Source: CAVWZH01 sp963765285 (GTDB lineage: Bacteria > Acidobacteriota > Terriglobia > Terriglobales > Acidobacteriaceae). From it: a stretch of DNA of 64,000 nucleotides. A program made the position numbers and the translations under genes. The notes beneath the pieces are model-generated. The model was not told where the DNA came from, did no database searches, and saw only the letters and a program-made list of their open reading frames with translations. Below, piece after piece: positions 7,149-15,713 of this stretch (within the stretch, counting starts at the first letter, position 1; each line of letters opens with the position of its first letter). The stretch spans positions 1,178,001-1,242,000 of the forward strand of contig CAVXVR010000003.1 in the NCBI GenBank assembly GCA_963765285.1. The letters are read 5' to 3'.

Positions 7149-8480
7149 ATGGCGGCCTCGCCTGCCCGCGCAGCCGCCTTCGACATTCTGCTGCAAGTCG
7201 AACGGGAAAATGCTTATGCGTCCGAGCTTCTGCACTCTTCCCGTTACCAGAAGCTCTCAGCCGCCGATCACGGGCTGGCGACCGAATTGGTGATGGGAGT
7301 TCTGCGCTGGCGGTCATGGCTGGATCGCGTGATCGCGCGCTATTCTTCACAATCTCTGCAGAAACTCGACCTCGAAGTGCTGATTGCGCTGCGTCTTGCG
7401 GCGTATCAAATGGCAATTCTGGAACGCGTGCCCAAACGCGCGGCGCTCCACGAAAGCGTGGAGCTGGTGAAACGTGCGCGCAAACGCTCGGCCGCAGCTT
7501 TTGTAAACGCGGTGCTGCGAAAGATGAGCACGGAGGCCCAGTCTTCACCTTCGATTGCCGACACGCGCAGTGTCGAGGAACTGGCAGAAGCTTCGGCACA
7601 TCCGCTTTGGTTGGTGGAACGCTGGGCAAAGGAATTCGGCTTCAATGACGCGAAGCAGATATGCAGTTATGACCAGCACTCGCCACAAAGCACGATTCAT
7701 TTGCGCGATCGTTTGTCCGAAGAAGAATTGGCCCGTGATGGGGTTGCGCTCGCACCAGGCGCCCTGGTTGCTTCGGCGCGCGGTGTGCTCTCAGGGAGAA
7801 TTTCGCGAACCCGCGCCGTCCGCGACGGCCGCGTTTTTATCCAGGACGAAGGATCGCAGCTCGTCGCGCTTCTTGTGGGCAAGGGCGCGAGCATTCTGGA
7901 TTGCTGCGCCGCGCCCGGCGGAAAGACGCGGATGCTGGCGGAGCGGAATTCCGAGGCGAATATTCTTGCGGTGGAATTGCATCCCCACCGGGCGCGCCTG
8001 TTGCGAAAGCTGGTCTCAGCGAAAAATGTGACGGTGAGAAACACCGACGTAGTCACACTCGCCACGGCCGAATCATTTGAACGGGTGCTGGTGGATGTGC
8101 CCTGCTCTGGCACAGGCACCCTGGCCCGCAACCCCGAAATCAAATGGCGGCTGAGACCGGAAGACCTTGCCGATCTGCAAGCGCGACAGGTCGCAATCTT
8201 GCGAGCCGCGATGGGGCAGGTGGCGCCGGGAGGAAGAGTCGTTTATTCGACCTGCTCTCTAGAGCGGGAAGAAAATGAAGACGTCACAGAAAAAGTGCTT
8301 GTGGCCCAGTCCTCTTTCCGCCTGCTCGAATGCCGGAAAGAATTGGACCGTCTCAAGTCGGAGGGCGAGCTGGCTTGGAACGGCATCGCTTCACTCACGC
8401 GAGGGCCGTTCCTGCGAACCATCCCGGGCGTGCATCCGTGTGACGGGTTTTTCGCGGCGGTGCTGGAGAGAACCGGCTAG
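7149..8480 (+). CDS. rsmB: 16S rRNA (cytosine-967 C5) methyltransferase RsmB
   Basis: The 443-residue protein has an N-terminal NusB-like RNA-binding domain (about 1-140; DRVIARYSSQSLQKLDLEVL, ALHESVELVK) followed by an AdoMet-dependent RNA m5C methyltransferase domain. The latter shows DCCAAPGGKTRMLAE, DVPCSGTGTLARNPEIKW (catalytic Cys in PCSG) and YSTCSLEREENE (second Cys). It methylates C967 of 16S rRNA. The def-fmt-rsmB order is common in bacteria. GTG 7146 is an alternative start. The gene converges on the PASTA gene with an 11-bp gap. Confidence 0.95.
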   Translation: MAASPARAAAFDILLQVERENAYASELLHSSRYQKLSAADHGLATELVMGVLRWRSWLDRVIARYSSQSLQKLDLEVLIALRLAAYQMAILERVPKRAALHESVELVKRARKRSAAAFVNAVLRKMSTEAQSSPSIADTRSVEELAEASAHPLWLVERWAKEFGFNDAKQICSYDQHSPQSTIHLRDRLSEEELARDGVALAPGALVASARGVLSGRISRTRAVRDGRVFIQDEGSQLVALLVGKGASILDCCAAPGGKTRMLAERNSEANILAVELHPHRARLLRKLVSAKNVTVRNTDVVTLATAESFERVLVDVPCSGTGTLARNPEIKWRLRPEDLADLQARQVAILRAAMGQVAPGGRVVYSTCSLEREENEDVTEKVLVAQSSFRLLECRKELDRLKSEGELAWNGIASLTRGPFLRTIPGVHPCDGFFAAVLERTG

Positions 8481-8491
8481 AATCCTGGTCC

Positions 8492-9232
8492 CTATCGTAC
8501 TTCGAAGTTGACTGCCGTGCCCGCGAGAACTTTGGCCCCTGCTGGCGGGTTCTGCGAAACGATGATGCTGGCGGGCGATGGCGCGGCTGCTGGAACCGCA
8601 GCGGCCTCGCCACCAGTTTGCTGGGCAAACGTTACCGTCCCCACGCGGAATCCCGCATCCTGCAAGGCGAGCGTCGCGCTGCCGAGAGGCTGGCCGACGA
8701 AAGTAGGCATGACGAAAGCTTGGGCCGGCGGCGGGTCACTGATGAGGAGACTGATTTTGGGCGCTGAAACTCCGCTGGCATTCGCGGGCGGGCTTTGCGA
8801 GAGCACCTGGTCGGCGGGAGCGCCCGGCAGTTGCAATTGCGCAATTGCCCCGATGTTCAATCCACGCCGCTGAACGCTGATGTCGGCCGCGCGCTCGCTT
8901 TCGCCGATTAAATTTGGGATCTCGACTCGCTGCGGCCCCAGGCTCTGTGCAACTCGAACCTCCCAACCGCGGCGCACTTTCGTGCCCGCCGGGGGCAGTT
9001 GGGAAAGGATTCTGCCCTCGGGAATTGTGGCGCTGTAGTACTGGCGCTCCACGTCAATCTGTAACCCATTCTGTTCAGCGATTCTGCGCGCTTCAGCGGG
9101 AGTCGCTCCGGTGAAGTTGGGTACGGACACCTCACGCCCGTGAACAGCGAAACGCATGGCAGTGAGCGCGGAGACCATGGCTACCACGAGCAGAGACAGC
9201 GCGAGGAGAACCAGGCGGAAGAAGGACTTCAC
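8492..9232 (-). CDS. Membrane-anchored protein with three PASTA domains, no kinase domain
   Basis: Starts VKSFFRLVLLALSLLVVAMV (GTG 9232), a single N-terminal membrane anchor. Three PASTA-type repeats follow: VPNFTGATPAEARRIAEQNG, IPNLIGESERAADISVQRRG and MPTFVGQPLGSATLALQDAG, each ending in SQxPPAG-like strands. PASTA domains bind peptidoglycan or muropeptides. Here they are free-standing rather than attached to a Ser/Thr kinase or PBP. The start codon overlaps the upstream stop as GTGA and the operon continues from PBP1A, so a role in sensing or recruiting the wall synthase is plausible (inference). Confidence 0.85.
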   Translation of the reverse strand: MKSFFRLVLLALSLLVVAMVSALTAMRFAVHGREVSVPNFTGATPAEARRIAEQNGLQIDVERQYYSATIPEGRILSQLPPAGTKVRRGWEVRVAQSLGPQRVEIPNLIGESERAADISVQRRGLNIGAIAQLQLPGAPADQVLSQSPPANASGVSAPKISLLISDPPPAQAFVMPTFVGQPLGSATLALQDAGFRVGTVTFAQQTGGEAAAVPAAAPSPASIIVSQNPPAGAKVLAGTAVNFEVR

Positions 9233-9849
9233 GGGGAGTCCTCCCGACCTTCGTCCTGCCATTCGTGGCCGCAAACATTACATCGCCACGCTTTACGGTG
9301 GATTGGCAAGGGCACGCCAAGATACGCACTAGAATAAGCGATCTTCCTGTTCAATTCCTCGAAGCTAACATCCAGAGACTTGCATACCGGACAGCGCGGC
9401 TGCTGGTACTCGCCAACCCCCTCGACATTCAGTGATTCTGGGATGGGCTGATTCAGCAGGGCGTTGGCATCTTCCAAGTCCTGCGGACTGACCAGAAGCT
9501 TGATCCCGCCAAGGAGGTTGGAGATGAACCAGTCCATGCGGATCATGTTGTCATCGGCGAGGAAGCATTCGATGCCGGCAGACTCAAGGCTGCCCTTGGC
9601 CATGAGGGCTTCGGGGAGATCACGGAAGCGGCGAAGCAGCACAAGTTCGCGTTCCTCAATTACATCGATGCCGGGAGAGCCGGACAGAACGATGTCAAGT
9701 CCACGGCGCGCGATTTCGGACTGCAAACTCTGCCGGGCGTCCTCGGTCAAAGATGGGGCATCGCCGGCAACCTTCTCAAGCTCTCCCGGAGTCATGCCGG
9801 CGTAAAGCTGGGAGAGCCGCTGACGCTCCGCTTGAGGGTCAATCTGCAT
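9229..9849 (-). CDS. DUF2007-like protein with C-terminal zinc ribbon
   Basis: A 206-residue protein starting MQIDPQAERQRLSQLYAGMT. Residues about 75-145 (ELVLLRRFRDLPEALMAKGS, AGIECFLADDN, GGIKLLVSPQDLEDA) look like the DUF2007 'putative signal transducing' fold. The C-terminus has CPVCKSLDV and CNVCGHEW, two CxxC knuckles of a zinc ribbon. Because PBP1A upstream is frameshifted, the raw frame reads from PBP1A straight into this gene; the family boundary and the ATG at 9849 argue for a separate gene. Its stop overlaps the PASTA start by four bases. Molecular function is unknown. Confidence 0.75.
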   Translation of the reverse strand: MQIDPQAERQRLSQLYAGMTPGELEKVAGDAPSLTEDARQSLQSEIARRGLDIVLSGSPGIDVIEERELVLLRRFRDLPEALMAKGSLESAGIECFLADDNMIRMDWFISNLLGGIKLLVSPQDLEDANALLNQPIPESLNVEGVGEYQQPRCPVCKSLDVSFEELNRKIAYSSAYLGVPLPIHRKAWRCNVCGHEWQDEGREDSP

Positions 9850-9871
9850 GGTGGAGTTGAGCCAAACCAGT

Positions 9872-12069
9872 TTAATGCGTTTCCTCTTCCGCCGGGGCAG
9901 CATCCGGCGTGTCCAGCTTTTGGGCCACCAGTTCCGTCGGCAATTCCGGCACGGCGGTTGAAATGCGCCTGGGTCTTTGCCCGCCAGCGCGACTTTCATA
10001 AAATTCATCCAGATGGGCAACGCGGCGTGCGCTCCGGTTTCCTTGGCGCCCAGAGTTTTCTTTTCGTCGTAGCCGATCCACACGCCGCAGGTCATCGCGG
10101 GAGAGAATCCGATGAACCATGCATCGGTGAAGTCGTTGGTCGTGCCCGTCTTGCCGCCCAGCGGGACCTTCATCGCCGTTGCCGCGATCGCGGTTCCATG
10201 CTGAACAACTTCCTGCAGCATCGAAGTCATGATGCGCGCGGTGCGGGCGCTGACCACGTCTTTCACGTCGGGAAAATCTTCTTCCAGGACGCGGCCTTCG
10301 TAGTCTGTGACCTTCGTGATGTAGCGAGGCACCAGACGGACGCCATCGTTGGGGAAGACACTGAAGGCTGAAGTCTGCTCGAACAGCGTGATTTCAGCCG
10401 CGCCCAGCGCCACCGGAAGATACGGGGGCAGGGTCGAGGTCACGCCAAAACGATGCGCGTAGTCGATCACCGTTTTGATTCCCATGCCATCGGCCAACTT
10501 CAAGGCCGGAATATTGCGGGATTGCGCGAGCGCACGGCGCAGGGTGATCAGTCCTTCAAATTTTTCGTCGTAGTTGTGCGGGATGTACGGGCCGGAGGCG
10601 GTTTCAAAAGTCACGGGCGCGTCGAGGACCGTGTCATCGGGCTTCGCGCCCCGATCGATCGCAGCGGCGTACACGTACGGCTTGAACGAAGAGCCGACCT
10701 GGCGCAGGGCCTGCGTGGCGCGATTAAACTTGGAGAGATTGGAGTCGCGCCCGCCCACCATGGCTTTGATTTCGCCGTTCGCGTTGTCGATGGCCATCAG
10801 CGCACCCTGCGCGCCCGAATCCTGCTCCAGGCTGACTCGGGCTTTGCCGTCGGCCTCAAGGGCAAGGATTTTCAGGTAGACAATATTGCCGGGCTTCACC
10901 AGGTCTTTGATCTTGCGGCTCGTCCAGGCCGCATCAGCCTGGGTCAGCGTTGCCACGTAGCGGCCAAACTTCACAGCCGCCGACCCCGAGCCAACCGATG
11001 TGACGAGCGCGTGGATGTATCCGTCGACTTCCGGTTCATTGTCCCAGTCGGGATGCTGGTAATTGACAAGCGACCCGCTTCCCGTCAAGACATTTTCCAA
11101 CCGGTCGTTCCAGCCATGCCGGCGCTCATAGGCGGCGAGGCCATCGAGGACGGCCTGATTGGCGGCGCGCTGCAAGTCCGTGTTGAGCGACGTGAAGACG
11201 CGCAGTCCGCCTTCGTGCACCTGATCGCTGCCATATTTGTTTTCCAGATAGCGGCGGATTTCCTCCACAAAATACGGCGCCAGCGAATTAGGATCATGCG
11301 CCAATTGCAATTGCAGCGGCTCGTTCCGAGCCACAGTGGCCTGCTGGGCGGTGATTTCGCCGTCCTCCAGCATGGAATTGATCACCAGATTGCGCCGCTT
11401 GAGGGCATGATCGGGATGCGTGATCGGCGAGTAATAGCCCGGCGACTTGGGCAGGCCCGCCAGCAAAGCTGCTTCGTCAAGGTTCAGTTTCTTGGCCGGC
11501 TTGCTGAAGTAGAACTCGGAGGCCGCTTCAAATCCATACACGCCGTGGCCGAGATAAATCTGGTTGGCGTAGAGGGTGAAAATCTGCGGCTTGGTGAAAC
11601 GCCGCTCGATTTGGACGGCGAGCAGCGCCTCCTGGATTTTTCTCTGGAATGAACGGTCGGGAGAAAGAAAAAGATTCCGCGCCAGTTGCATAGTAAGCGT
11701 GGACGCCCCCTGCACTTTGCCACCGGATTCGATGTCGCGATAGGCGGCGCCGGCGATGCGCCAGACGTTGATTCCCCAGTGGCGGTAGAACTCTTTGTCC
11801 TCGATGGAAATCAAGGCGTCGCGGAGAACGGGAGGATAGTCTTCGTAAGAGGCCACGACCCGGCGCTGCAGCGCAAACGAACCGATGATCCGGCCCTGAT
11901 CGTCGTAGAGTTCAGTAATGGTGCTGGGACGGTAGCGTTCGAGTTCATCCACCTGCGGCAGGTCGGTGGAGTAAACCAGCAGCAAACCGGCGCTCGCACC
12001 GGCCAATGCCGAAGCCAGCACCAGCAGCCCGACAATGACGCGACCCATGAGCTTGCTTCGGTGCGGCAT
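9872..12069 (-). CDS. Class A penicillin-binding protein 1A, frameshifted near its C-terminus
   Basis: After a membrane anchor (about 8-32) comes the family GT51 glycosyltransferase with ISIEDKEFYRHWGINVWRIA and GASTLTMQLARNLFL. It is followed by the transpeptidase with the SxxK serine in VGSSFKPYV, SRN in ALAQSRNIPALK and KTGTT. The enzyme polymerises and crosslinks peptidoglycan outside the inner membrane. The frame breaks after GAFQPP near 9953-9958. Adding one base there restores VPELPTELVAQKLDTPDAA and a stop at 9872, giving 732 residues. As printed, the frame instead runs through the next gene to 9229, making a 946-residue fusion. It is first in a PBP-DUF2007-PASTA operon. Confidence 0.92.
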
Positions 12070-12168
12070 GCTCGGGCGGCGCTTCTTGGGACAGCAATCT
12101 CACGGGAGGATTCAGCTTCAGGATAACAGGACAGCCAAACCAGACCTGAACCGTGCCCCATCTACCAA

Positions 12169-12197
12169 GAAAAAACGCGCGCCAAAAACGCGCGCGT
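12169..12197 (-). terminator. Rho-independent terminator downstream of the S41 gene
   Basis: On the minus strand the sequence reads ACGCGCGC, a short T-rich loop, GCGCGCGT and then a run of T's. The hairpin and T-tract lie about 25 bases past the stop of the S41 gene and before PBP1A, so they separate the two transcription units. Confidence 0.8.
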
Positions 12198-12222
12198 TCG
12201 AGAACCCTATTAACAGAAAAAT

Positions 12223-13443
12223 CTAGCTGGTGCGGCTCTTCAACACCTGAAGCGCCTTGTGCAGTTGCTCATCCTGCTGGGGAGGCTGCTTCTTCTCTTC
12301 CTCTGGAGGCGTGGCGTTCTCATCCTCATCGGGCACGGCAGAATCATCATCCCCGTCGGCAACGAGCACGTTGGGCGTCACCGCGGTGTCCTGAATCGCT
12401 TTACCCAGCGGGGAATAATACTTTGCCACCGACAGAATAAGAGCTGAGCCATCGGGCAAAGGAATGACCTTTTGAACCGAACCTTCCCCGAAGGTTTTGT
12501 CTCCCACCACGTCGCCCCGGGCATTCTCCAGGATGGCCGCAGCCACGATCTCCGCCGCTCCGGCTGTGCCTTTGTTCACCAGCACGACCAGCGGCAGGTT
12601 CGTAATTGCTTTGGAAGGATCGGCGTTGAACGCTTCCCGGGGATATTTCTGGCCTTGGAGATAAGCGATGGTTCCGTGGTTCAAGAACAGGTTGGCGGCC
12701 GCGATGCCTTCTTCCTCATCGCCTTCCGCTGAGTTCCGCAGATCGAGCACCAATTTCTTCGCGCCATCTTTTTGCAGGGCTTTTACTTTGGCTGCAATCT
12801 CCTGCGCCTTGCCCTTGGTGAAGGCATCTACCTGGATGTATCCGACGCCATCTTCGACCATCTTGTCGGCGACGGGCGGGACGTTGACCATGTCCCGCGT
12901 AATGACCATTTTCTGCGGTTCAGCACGGCGGGCGCGGACCACAGCCACGTTCACGTTCGAGCCGGGCTGCCCATCTAATTGGGCGCGAATCTCGGCGAGC
13001 GACATTTCGTGCGTGCTCTTGCCTTCGATCGCCTCGATGATGTCGCTGGCTTGCAGGCCAGCCTTATCCGCCGGGCCGCCGGGGATCACGGAAACGATCA
13101 CAGCGTAGCCAAAACGCTTCGAGACCGCCGCTCCAATTTCGCCCCGCGCTTCCGATTTGTGCGACTTGTATTCCTGGTATTGCGTCGCAGACAGGTAGCT
13201 GGAGTCGGCGTCCAGCGACTCGAGCAGGCCATGCAGGGCCCCATCGGTCACCTGGGGGATGTTGGGCTCCTCGACGTACTCGCTGCGCACCCGCGAGAGC
13301 ACTTCGCTATAGACCTTCAGTTCGCGGTATGCGCCATCGTTGCTGGAGGCGCGAACATCCAATCCGCCCGCCAGGGCGAAGAGCAAAATGGCGGCAGAAG
13401 AAGCAAGAATTACGACCTTCGTTTTTATCGACATCCGACTCAA
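12223..13443 (-). CDS. CtpA-like S41-family protein lacking the catalytic Ser and Lys
   Basis: A 406-residue secreted protein with an N-terminal signal/anchor (KVVILASSAAILLFALAGG), an S41 N-terminal domain, a PDZ domain (about 105-190; PGGPADKAGLQASDIIEAIE) and an S41 core. In active CtpA enzymes the core reads GSASASEI and, 25 residues later, the Lys of TFGKG. Here the same places read GTAGAAEI and TFGEG, so both members of the Ser/Lys dyad are replaced (Gly and Glu). The fold markers VGDKTFGEGSVQKVIPL and SVAKYYSPLGKAIQ are kept. The tail is acidic and proline-rich. I infer a non-proteolytic, perhaps peptide-binding or scaffold role. It has its own terminator. Confidence 0.85.
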   Translation of the reverse strand: MSRMSIKTKVVILASSAAILLFALAGGLDVRASSNDGAYRELKVYSEVLSRVRSEYVEEPNIPQVTDGALHGLLESLDADSSYLSATQYQEYKSHKSEARGEIGAAVSKRFGYAVIVSVIPGGPADKAGLQASDIIEAIEGKSTHEMSLAEIRAQLDGQPGSNVNVAVVRARRAEPQKMVITRDMVNVPPVADKMVEDGVGYIQVDAFTKGKAQEIAAKVKALQKDGAKKLVLDLRNSAEGDEEEGIAAANLFLNHGTIAYLQGQKYPREAFNADPSKAITNLPLVVLVNKGTAGAAEIVAAAILENARGDVVGDKTFGEGSVQKVIPLPDGSALILSVAKYYSPLGKAIQDTAVTPNVLVADGDDDSAVPDEDENATPPEEEKKQPPQQDEQLHKALQVLKSRTS

Positions 13444-13665
13444 TCTTTCCTGGAAGCAGATTACTTCCTGAGGGTTTGCCTGCTTATTATATCCCCTTTG
13501 ATGCGCGTACCCCGCACGGTGGTTCGACGAATCACAGAGCCATCGGTAACCGCGGGAACGCGGACTTAATCATGAGAGCAACGGAGAATCTTGTCCCGAC
13601 GCGCAAGCCGTTGGCATTCAAGGGAAAGGACTTAGGCCTTTCTTAGACTGCCGCCACAGAGAATT

Positions 13666-14361
13666 TCAGGCACGCGGAGCGCCTGCGAGAGCCTCAACCA
13701 CGGTGCGAACGTCATTCTCCTGAAATAAGCGGATTCCTGCAATGCCTGCCGCCCCCGCTTTACGGCACGCTTCGGCATTCTCCAGGGTGACGCCACCCAA
13801 AGCGAATACCGGGATTTTCTCGGCACAAGCCTGCTGCAGAGCTCCCAAGCCCCTGGGTACGGACCCCGGTTCACTTCGTTTCTCGAACACCGGGCCGAAA
13901 ACTGCAAAATCGGCGTGGCCAGCCGCGCTGCGAACTTCTTCTATCGAATGGCAGGAAACTCCGATGATGGCACGCTGCGCATCTGCCAAGCCCCGGTGCG
14001 GCGATGAGGAGGAACTCAGACTTTGGGTCCAGATCTCTCTCACCTCTGACGGAGAAATGTCCTTTGCCGGCAGATGCACACCATCGGCCCCGCTGGCCAG
14101 GGCCACGTCAGTGCGGGAGTTGATCAGCAAAGCAGTTCTCAGATCCCGGCTCTCGGTTCTCAGTTGAGCGTTGGCACGAACCACTTGAACCGCCTCCCGG
14201 GCCAGCGATTCCAGCTCTCGCGAGGAAAGGTCTTTCTCCCGCAATTGGATGTAACTGACGCCGCAGCGCGCGGCCTCGCCGATCTTCTCCAGGAGGCGGC
14301 GGCGGCGCAAGGCCTCGTCACCGGGAAACTGGCCGCGGTCAGTGATGTAGTAGAGAAGCAA
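13666..14361 (-). CDS. thiE: Thiamine-phosphate synthase
   Basis: A TIM-barrel protein with YYITDRG, VSYIQLREKDLSSRELESLA, LLINSRTDVALASGADGVHL, FAVFGPVFEKRS and FALGGVTLENAEACRKAGAA, the phosphate- and pyrimidine-binding elements of ThiE. The enzyme joins HMP-PP to thiazole phosphate to make thiamine phosphate. The start is a TTG at 14361, directly after the stop of the LOG-family gene (14364), so translation is probably coupled. A serine-rich loop (SLSSSSSPH) near residue 115 is unusual but harmless. Another thi gene is not seen nearby. Confidence 0.88.
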   Translation of the reverse strand: MLLYYITDRGQFPGDEALRRRRLLEKIGEAARCGVSYIQLREKDLSSRELESLAREAVQVVRANAQLRTESRDLRTALLINSRTDVALASGADGVHLPAKDISPSEVREIWTQSLSSSSSPHRGLADAQRAIIGVSCHSIEEVRSAAGHADFAVFGPVFEKRSEPGSVPRGLGALQQACAEKIPVFALGGVTLENAEACRKAGAAGIAGIRLFQENDVRTVVEALAGAPRA

Positions 14362-14363
14362 GG

Positions 14364-15227
14364 CTACGGATTCGTCTTGGCGATTTCGGGCATCACTTCA
14401 CCGACGCGTTTAGGTGGCGGGCCGAGGTGATACTTGGTCAGGCCCTCGCGCAGTACTTCAAACCCTTCTTCAGGGGTATCGACGATGGTGAAAAGATCCA
14501 GGTCTTCCTGGGCAATTGTGGCGGAGTCTACTAGCGCCTGGAAATTGATGACCCGGTTCCAGTATTCGCGGCCGTAAATCACGACAAGAATCTTCTTTGC
14601 CAGTTTTTGAGTCTGCGCCAAGGTAAGAATTTCGAATAGCTCATCCAGCGTGCCAAAACCTCCGGGAAAGATCACCAGTGCCTTGGCCAGGTAGGCGAAC
14701 CAGAACTTACGCATGAAGAAGTAGTGGAATTCAAAATTCAAGGATGGCGTAATGTACTCGTTGGGATACTGCTCGAAGGGCAGATTGATGTTGAGCCCAA
14801 TGCTTTTACCTCCGGCCTCCTGAGCACCGCGGTCAGCAGCTTCCATAATTCCGGGACCGCCACCGGTAGTCACGACAAAGCGCCGTCTTCGAGCCGGAAT
14901 CTGAACGGACCACTGGGTAAGCAAGTAAGCCAGACGCCGGGCATCTTCGTAATAGCGCGACATTTCCACCAAAGCCAGCGCCTTTTTTCGTTGAGCAGCT
15001 TGTTCAGGGCTGTTTTGCAATTCTTCCAGCTTCTTCTGCGCCTCCTCACGGCTGTGAAAGCGTGCCGAACCGAAGAACACTACCGTGTCCTGAATCTGCT
15101 CGTGCCGAAAGCGGGCCAAGGGCTCGCTATATTCAGAGAGAATTCGCAAGATGCGCCCTTCCGGACTGTTGAGGAACGGTTGATTCTCGTAGGCCAGGGG
15201 CGCGGGTTTAAGTTTATGTTCGCTCAT
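14364..15227 (-). CDS. LOG-family protein (lysine-decarboxylase-like fold)
   Basis: The 287-residue protein has TVVFFGSARF, VVTTGGGPGIMEAADRGAQE and VIFPGGFGTLDELFEILTLA. The GGGPGxMEA and PGGxGTxxE motifs define LOG/YgdH-type nucleotide hydrolases, which release free base from nucleoside monophosphates (cytokinin riboside monophosphate in plants). ATG 15227 gives MSEHKLKPAPLAYENQPFLN, the likely true start; the frame is open to 15317 but that part overlaps the upstream gene. It lies in a minus-strand operon TPR-membrane protein-LOG-thiE. The natural nucleotide is not predictable from sequence. Confidence 0.88.
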   Translation of the reverse strand: MSEHKLKPAPLAYENQPFLNSPEGRILRILSEYSEPLARFRHEQIQDTVVFFGSARFHSREEAQKKLEELQNSPEQAAQRKKALALVEMSRYYEDARRLAYLLTQWSVQIPARRRRFVVTTGGGPGIMEAADRGAQEAGGKSIGLNINLPFEQYPNEYITPSLNFEFHYFFMRKFWFAYLAKALVIFPGGFGTLDELFEILTLAQTQKLAKKILVVIYGREYWNRVINFQALVDSATIAQEDLDLFTIVDTPEEGFEVLREGLTKYHLGPPPKRVGEVMPEIAKTNP

Positions 15228-15297
15228 GAGGTACTTTCTTTTGTCAGGACCTTCGGCAAAACGTCTGTGCGGGGCGATTCGGAGCGCTCGGGCGGTT

Positions 15298-15678
15298 TCA
15301 GCGGTGCGCTCCTTCATGATAGTGCACGGCTTCCCAAAACCCGATCCATATATCCAGCAGTCCCAGACCGCTGCACAGGCCGCGGACGAAGCCGTTAGAC
15401 ATGAAAGCCCGTAGACCCGGCCAGCCTAACAGCAGGCCGTTATCAGTCCACTCGGGGCGCCAGGGCAGGATCACTAGCAGCACGCCTACCGTCGCGCAGA
15501 AAAACACCAGCACCAGCACTCTAATGCGATGGAGCCAGAGCTCGGCTCGGCTAGGACGATGCGGCGCGGGGCGCTCAACTGCCGAACTGAGTGGAGTTTT
15601 GGGGAGAGAAGGACCGGTCTCTACGTTCACGCCGCGCTCCCCTTTGCCTTGAGAGCGACTTGCCAAAAATTCGCGCAC
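15298..15678 (-). CDS. Small membrane protein, function unknown
   Basis: A 126-residue protein with a basic, Pro/Ser-rich N-terminus (about 1-45), one clear membrane span (VLVLVFFCATVGVLLVILPW) and a second hydrophobic stretch (GFVRGLCSGLGLLDIWIGFW) ending in EAVHYHEGAHR. The start is GTG 15678. It is spaced 36 bp after the large TPR gene and just ahead of the LOG gene, so it is cotranscribed with both. I do not recognise a named family. Confidence 0.65.
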   Translation of the reverse strand: MREFLASRSQGKGERGVNVETGPSLPKTPLSSAVERPAPHRPSRAELWLHRIRVLVLVFFCATVGVLLVILPWRPEWTDNGLLLGWPGLRAFMSNGFVRGLCSGLGLLDIWIGFWEAVHYHEGAHR

Positions 15679-15713
15679 GCCCCCTGGTTAAGACGAAGAC
15701 CCATCCGCACATT

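Noticed and set aside
10453..11652. 399-codon plus-strand frame opposite PBP1A
   Set aside because: Antisense to the transpeptidase region with no family pattern; a composition artefact.
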